Below, piece after piece: positions 58,813 through 64,000 of a DNA stretch of 64,000 nt. The DNA is from Eupeodes corollae. Taxonomy: Eukaryota; Arthropoda; Insecta; Diptera; Syrphidae. The stretch lies in assembly GCF_945859685.1 (NCBI RefSeq), contig NC_079147.1:283813679-283877678 (forward strand), given 5' to 3'. Position 1 is the stretch's first letter. Every line of letters starts with the position of its first letter. A program made the position numbers and the translations under genes. The notes beneath the pieces were generated by a model that had not been told where the DNA came from, ran no database searches, and saw only the letters and a list, made by a program, of their open reading frames with translations.

Positions 58813-59964
58813 AAAGCATTTTGTTTGATTATAAATACTTCACCAACAAATAATTTTATTTAGTTGAATTAAATTTTTGTTCTTCTAAAAATTTGTTTGG
58901 CTTACAAAATTTTAAAATTAAAGATGCATGTTTTTTGAAAATTATCAAAAAAATTATTGATAGATATACATACATACATATATAAATATATTAAAATGTC
59001 TCGAAATAATTTTTTAACATCTTTTGGTCATTTTTGGAAAATTTTAAAAACAAATCCAATCAACGGTTTTCAGTTTCACAGGAGTGATTTAAATTAAAAA
59101 CTATACGATCAAACATATTTCGGGTATTTCTACACCCCAGCAATTGGGTTATAATGTATGTATGTTAGTGGTTCACTACAAAATTATATTTGGATTTTAA
59201 AAAAATTAATTTTAAGCTGAAATCATTATAGATTTTGAATAGATCAAGAGAAGCTTGGTTAAAATTCGGACATCTCTTCAAAAGAATAGAATATCATACT
59301 ATCAAAAATAAATTTTGGACTTCTATTAAATTCCCAAACAAAAAATCATAATTATGTAAGTAAGTTTGCTAAGACCTGCAGTTTCTTAAAAACTTAATTA
59401 AGTACAATCAAGTGAATGTTAATTAAGTTAATAAAAAATTAAATTAACTTCCAAAGTAATTTTATTTTCAAATAATTTCTTTTTAATGTTAAACGGAATT
59501 TACACATTTTGAAAGAATTATTTTTGTTTTAATTAAAAACATTATTTTTTACAGGATATTTCACATTGCTCTTAAATTTGTTTAACACTAACAAGCAATG
59601 TGTTTTTTTACTGTTACGGCACCCAATTTATTTATTTACTATCCATAATTTACAGATTCAAATATTTTTTACACACAATTACAAATTTTGAATAACTTGA
59701 TATTTTTGAAGATTGTAAAGATTGTTTCAGAATTCATGCAATTTTTGTTTTGATATAAAATACAATCATTTATTTTCATAGAAAGTTTAAGTTCCTGTTA
59801 TAGATTAAAATTGTTAAACTCGACAATTTTTGCCCCTACAGATTTTAATATTCTTTAACCATTGTGCACACATTTGATCAATTATCATTAATACACCTCC
59901 GAATTTCACCTTTAACCCTTCTTTACTTCACAGAAAAAATCGGTACAATCGTGTAATAGAGTTC
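58813..59964. other. Gene-free AT-rich DNA
   Basis: Nothing recognised; A/T-rich with short TACATA-like runs near 58970. Confidence 0.55.
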
Positions 59965-60655
59965 ATCATCGGTCCCTAGCTAGATGTCTCCATTTTTGCC
60001 CTCCAAGTTGGGTGAGGTCACTTTCCACTTGTGAGCGCCAACTGATTCACGGGCTTCCTCTACTACGCTGTCCTGTGGGTGTGAATTCGAGGATTTTCCG
60101 GGCCGCAGCATTGGTTTCCATGCGCTCGACGTGACCCGGCCATCTTAGTCGTTGGACTTTTATCCTTCTGGTTATTCTTCGTTTGATCTCAGCGCTGGTG
60201 TTGTTTTCTGCGTTTTCAGCCTAGGTTGAATACCTCAAAGGTACGTCTATCAATAAAGACGTTTTGACCGAGACATACGACGGTGTTGTAAGTTCTTTCT
60301 TGAAGACAGCCCTTATTAACCGTTCAATCCACAAACGGACGAGTTTGGCAGGGATAACAAAGTCAGATATGGCTCTATATAGCTCGTCCCTGTAGATGTT
60401 GTCAAATCAAATCAAGTCAAAGATAGTGGGTGTGGATTTGATATTCTTGTTTTTTTTTGAGGATCTGCCGTAATGTGAATATTTGATTGACTGTGGACTT
60501 TTCTGGTCTAAGACCACACTGATAAGGACCTATTAGCTTGTTGAAAATGTTCTTTGGACGTTCACATATTACTTCACAGAAGATTTTGTAAGAGATGTTA
60601 AGTACTTATGCCTCTATAGTTGGTGCAGTTTAGAGAGTCTCCTCTTTTCAGAATA
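59965..60655 (-). mobile_element. RTE-type LINE, copy 3, old remnant
   Basis: The plus-strand text from GGTCCCTAGCTAGATGTCTC (59971) through the C-terminal region matches copies A and B. It then jumps to the RT front half (about 60300-60655, matching 37600-37930 of copy B), with many substitutions and deletions. Compared with copies A and B it is clearly older. No intact frame. Confidence 0.75.
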
Positions 60656-63600
60656 TCAATGCTACTATTCAGTTTTTATTTTTCTAACTTATGAATGATT
60701 TTGAAAAATGTATCAGATATGTTAAGTTGAAAGTTTATTAGACAATTAATCTTACAGGCCTTTTCAAAGTTTGTTGAATTTTAAAACTGGCATGAAATGC
60801 AATAAGTTTAAAATGTATTGCAGCAATTGCCTTCGATAGAAATTTCTGGTTTGTAATAAACGAAATTCCTGTTGACAAAAACGATCCCGTAAAGTAAATA
60901 AGCTCTGGGGTACATTTGGAACCTATCAAGAGAAGGAGGATTAAAGGTATAGTCTTGTAAGACTTATGTGAATTGGTCTTAGATTAAAAACAAAATCTGA
61001 ATCAAAAAGTTCAATATCATTAAATCGTTCGATCTGATTCTGATTCAATCAATTCTGATCCTAAAAACAGCGGCACGACTAAGAAATGGCTATGGCAGAA
61101 TTGAATTGTTTTTCTGGCTGCATGTCATGTTGCACCACCTTGTTGAAATAAATATGAGTAACATTCACATCTTCCAATTTAGAAAATAAAAACAAGGTTA
61201 TCGTGTCATTCTAAGCAACGCCATTAGTTGTAACTGCCAAAATTGCTAGCCTGATATAACCCTACAGTAAAATTCACCATAAACAGTCACGTCTTGTACA
61301 TGCATTTATTTTCTCAACAAGTACTCTTGGGTTTTCTGGACACTAAATGCAGCAATTTTGACAATCAACAAAGCTATCTAGATGAAAACAAACGCATTCA
61401 CCGAAGATCATTTTGTTTGAAAAAAAAAACTCAGATCAAATCCGTCAATTAAAAAGGAAGTTGTTTTTCCGTAAATTGCATAATTTTTACATATCCCGAA
61501 TTTTAAGCTGTCAGATTTGTATCTTTTTTTCGTTGGCAATATTCTACTTTTAAATTTTGATTGAATTATGGAACACCATTTAAACTTTTATGCCTCCATA
61601 CATTTATTTGAACGTATAATTTCAATCTTAAATTAAATAAAGGTAATTAGGTGGACATACCTATGTCCATATATACAACCGTAATAATGAAAAATCAACA
61701 AAGCTAATAATGGGATTATAAATGATATTGCATATATTTAGTTTGTATATATTTTTTGATAATTAACTTTTAATAAACACATTTTAATCATATAATAATC
61801 CGAGTGTAATATCAATTAGAATTAGCTAAATTATTACATCACAACCACCAGAAAGTCTCTTAATTTTAAAATGTTTTTTGTGGTCGAATGCTTACTCGTA
61901 TATATTTTCAAATACTCTAATTTGTTTTAATTAAATTCAAAATATTTACTCAATAACATGTGCATCAATCAAAAAATATTATTTAGCTTAATTATATTTT
62001 TGCTATAGTAAAATATGATAAATGGATTTTACAAAAACTATCTAGCTACATAAAAGTACATGAATAAATATTTTCCCGATCCATTTGTTATTTTCTATTT
62101 TAAATTACTTAAATGTAAATTTACATTTTTGTGAGGTTAGATGGAACTCAGTTTACATTTGCATATAATATCCTTAAAATATTATCCATCAATTATAATA
62201 TTTTTATTAATGAAGTATGAATAAACTCAAACTCACACTTTGATCAGATTTAATAATAATTATTATTATTATAATTATAGATATGTGTGTTGTGAAAGGG
62301 GTCAGTACCTACACTCTTTAGGCCATTATGTCGATAAATGAAGTCATTATAGAGTGCGAGGTCAAACAGAGTGCTATAATGACACAACAATGAACTTCAG
62401 GGAGCAGGGGGGACGGTAGCGGTGGACGTGATGTAGGAATGGATAAACCTATCATGGCAAGCAGTTCATGATGCAATTTTACAATACAATTATTTAGCAT
62501 GCCAAGAACAGGCATCATCATCATGGCGGGAATGCTTTAGCACTTTGTAATAAACTCGCCTATATAAGTCAACATTATAATGTACAGCGCACAGGAGTGG
62601 ATTTGAAATTAATTGGCCTCTTTGATTGTGTATCAAATAATACATAAAATGTTATAATTGGGATTTTAACACTGATTACAGTGACTGAGATCCTTTTAAA
62701 TCCTCTTTTCCTTGTTTTTGTCGAAACGTATTAAAAGAAATTGCGAGTAAGGAGGCGAATATTTATTTTGGAACAATATAAAGAAATGACACGTTGTTTT
62801 GGTATTGTTTTTGATCTAACGACTAATGGAATAAAAGTCTAAGATATACAAAAATTCTTCGAACATTTGTAGCCTTTTAAAGTCCGTTAATAATGTTGAA
62901 ATTATTGAAACTAAGAACATGTATTGAATTTTTTAAATGAAATAACAATCAAAACAGTTCATTCAAATATTTGAAGTGAAAGTATGTTTTTTTATCGTAA
63001 TTAAAAGTGGTTAAACGTCTATTATCAAAAACTTTCTTAAAAAAATGGTATGGACTTGAAAGTTGCTTAAAATTTTTGATTAATCATGAAAACAAACTAG
63101 TCGTAAGAATGTTAGAAGTAAAGCGATGTTTAAGCTGGCTCCGAGTTCGATTATTAATTTGGCTTATTTTAATCAGTAAAACAAGCTCTTATATTGCCTT
63201 AACAATATATGATTATCAAAAGTGCAATTTTTTGTTGTACGGACTTTTAAAAAAATATTTAATTTTTTTTTTAAATTCTGTATCTCAAAAACGGGTCAAC
63301 ATTTTTTTACGAAATTCAAATGTAGAGCGTATATTTACAATCATTGAACAACTCCATACTAAAAATATTTGTAGAAAAAAATTGAATAATTTTATATGTA
63401 AAAAATTAATTAAATAAAAAACGCTCTAACGATTTTCAAAAAAAAAAAATCAAAAATCAAGGGTTTTTGATTTATAAAATGGAATTTAAATTTTTGAAGA
63501 CAAACTTATTTTTAGGTAAAATTTTAAATCTTAAAATAGTTTTTTTTTTTTATAATTATTTTAACTGTATTAAATGTAACCCCCTCCAATCTCACCAGAT

Positions 63601-64000
63601 CACATTCTATGCATGAGCCCGAAAGGTCGCATTATTTTGACAACATTTTAATAACATACCTATATTGTATCGAAATGAATGCATTTTATATATTTTTGTA
63701 CTTTTATAACTATAATTATTGTAAATACCAAGGACGGGCGTGTAGCGCCACTACATCGGATTATAGAATATGATATGTTTAATCAAGAATCTATTTTAAA
63801 GCGTCTAATAAGAAGTATTATCTTGGTACGTTGGTACCTTTGTATCTATGATTTTAAAATATTATTCTTTACGAATAAGGTTGTTTCACACATAAGAGCA
63901 TTTTAATTGCCTTCGCCTATATGAAAGAATAAATACTTAGTACAAGTTAAAGAAACGGGCCAGAAAGAGTATATCCATTTTCTATTAGAATCACTTGTTC
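60656..64000. other. Gene-free AT-rich DNA to window end
   Basis: The small ORFs here (for example 60738-60929 and 63007-63417) have Lys/Asn/Ile/Leu-rich composition and no recognisable motif. A short stretch at 62310-62540 has more balanced base use but no feature. Nothing supported. Confidence 0.55.

Noticed and set aside
63007..63417. 136-codon ORF near the window end
   Set aside because: Leu/Ile/Lys-rich composition, no motif or homology that I recognise, embedded in AT-rich DNA with no supporting signals.

Overview
This looks like an AT-rich stretch of an insect nuclear genome, most likely a fly (Diptera). It carries one convincing host gene. That gene encodes a leucine-rich-repeat cell-surface protein of the capricious/tartan type, a family known from Drosophila. 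The rest is long non-coding DNA and decayed retrotransposons. There are no bacterial features, no tRNA or rRNA that I could recognise, and no CRISPR.

Positions 1-14172 are the upstream and 5' untranslated territory of the gene. They hold a candidate 101-nt leader exon (7793-7893, good splice signals, a 17-codon upstream ORF), a well-formed 3' splice site at 14071-14072, and an unusually dense scatter of the hexamer AGATAC/GTATCT. I counted roughly 55-60 copies by eye in 13.6 kb, against about 20 in the 47 kb downstream. Three copies of a GC-rich motif (core GGCGCCCGGGAA) lie just after the candidate exon.

Positions 14173-15801 are an uninterrupted 542-codon ORF with signal peptide, LRRNT cap, leucine-rich repeats, LRRCT cap, one membrane helix and a 73-residue tail ending in VTEL. 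The stop is TAG followed by CTA, a context known to be leaky. The same frame then stays open for 204 more codons to 16416, and a GC-rich hairpin starts 21 nt after the TAG. I read this as a probable stop-codon readthrough gene with two C-termini. The short form exposes a PDZ-ligand-like end and the long form buries it under a Pro/Gln/Asn/His-rich tail. This is the most interesting biology in the window.

Positions 16417-64000 contain no convincing host gene. In order they hold: an RTE-type LINE copy that kept its endonuclease but lost most of its RT (19651-21705); a second LINE type (22146-23190); an AT-rich interspersed repeat family with recurring internal subrepeats (26985-28995, 30300-32437, 47195-47656, 51006-52145), one copy of which hosts a 721-bp element with 21-bp inverted ends flanked by TTAA; fragments of an I/Jockey-like LINE (32438-33005, 55437-57080); another LINE (35200-40781) with an RTE copy nested in its endonuclease region (36646-38752); a 1,410-bp perfect-looking (GTCTAA)n array (40782-42191) starting inside that LINE's RT; two tRNA-Lys-type primer-binding-site look-alikes (42287 and 42440); CR1-like LINE remains (46040-46778, 49020-50930, 57240-58812), one abutting a mariner transposase end (46779-46989) and one with a further LINE 3' end inside it; and a third RTE remnant (59965-60655). 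All RT genes seen are broken. The elements are nested in each other and form a small stratigraphy of insertions.
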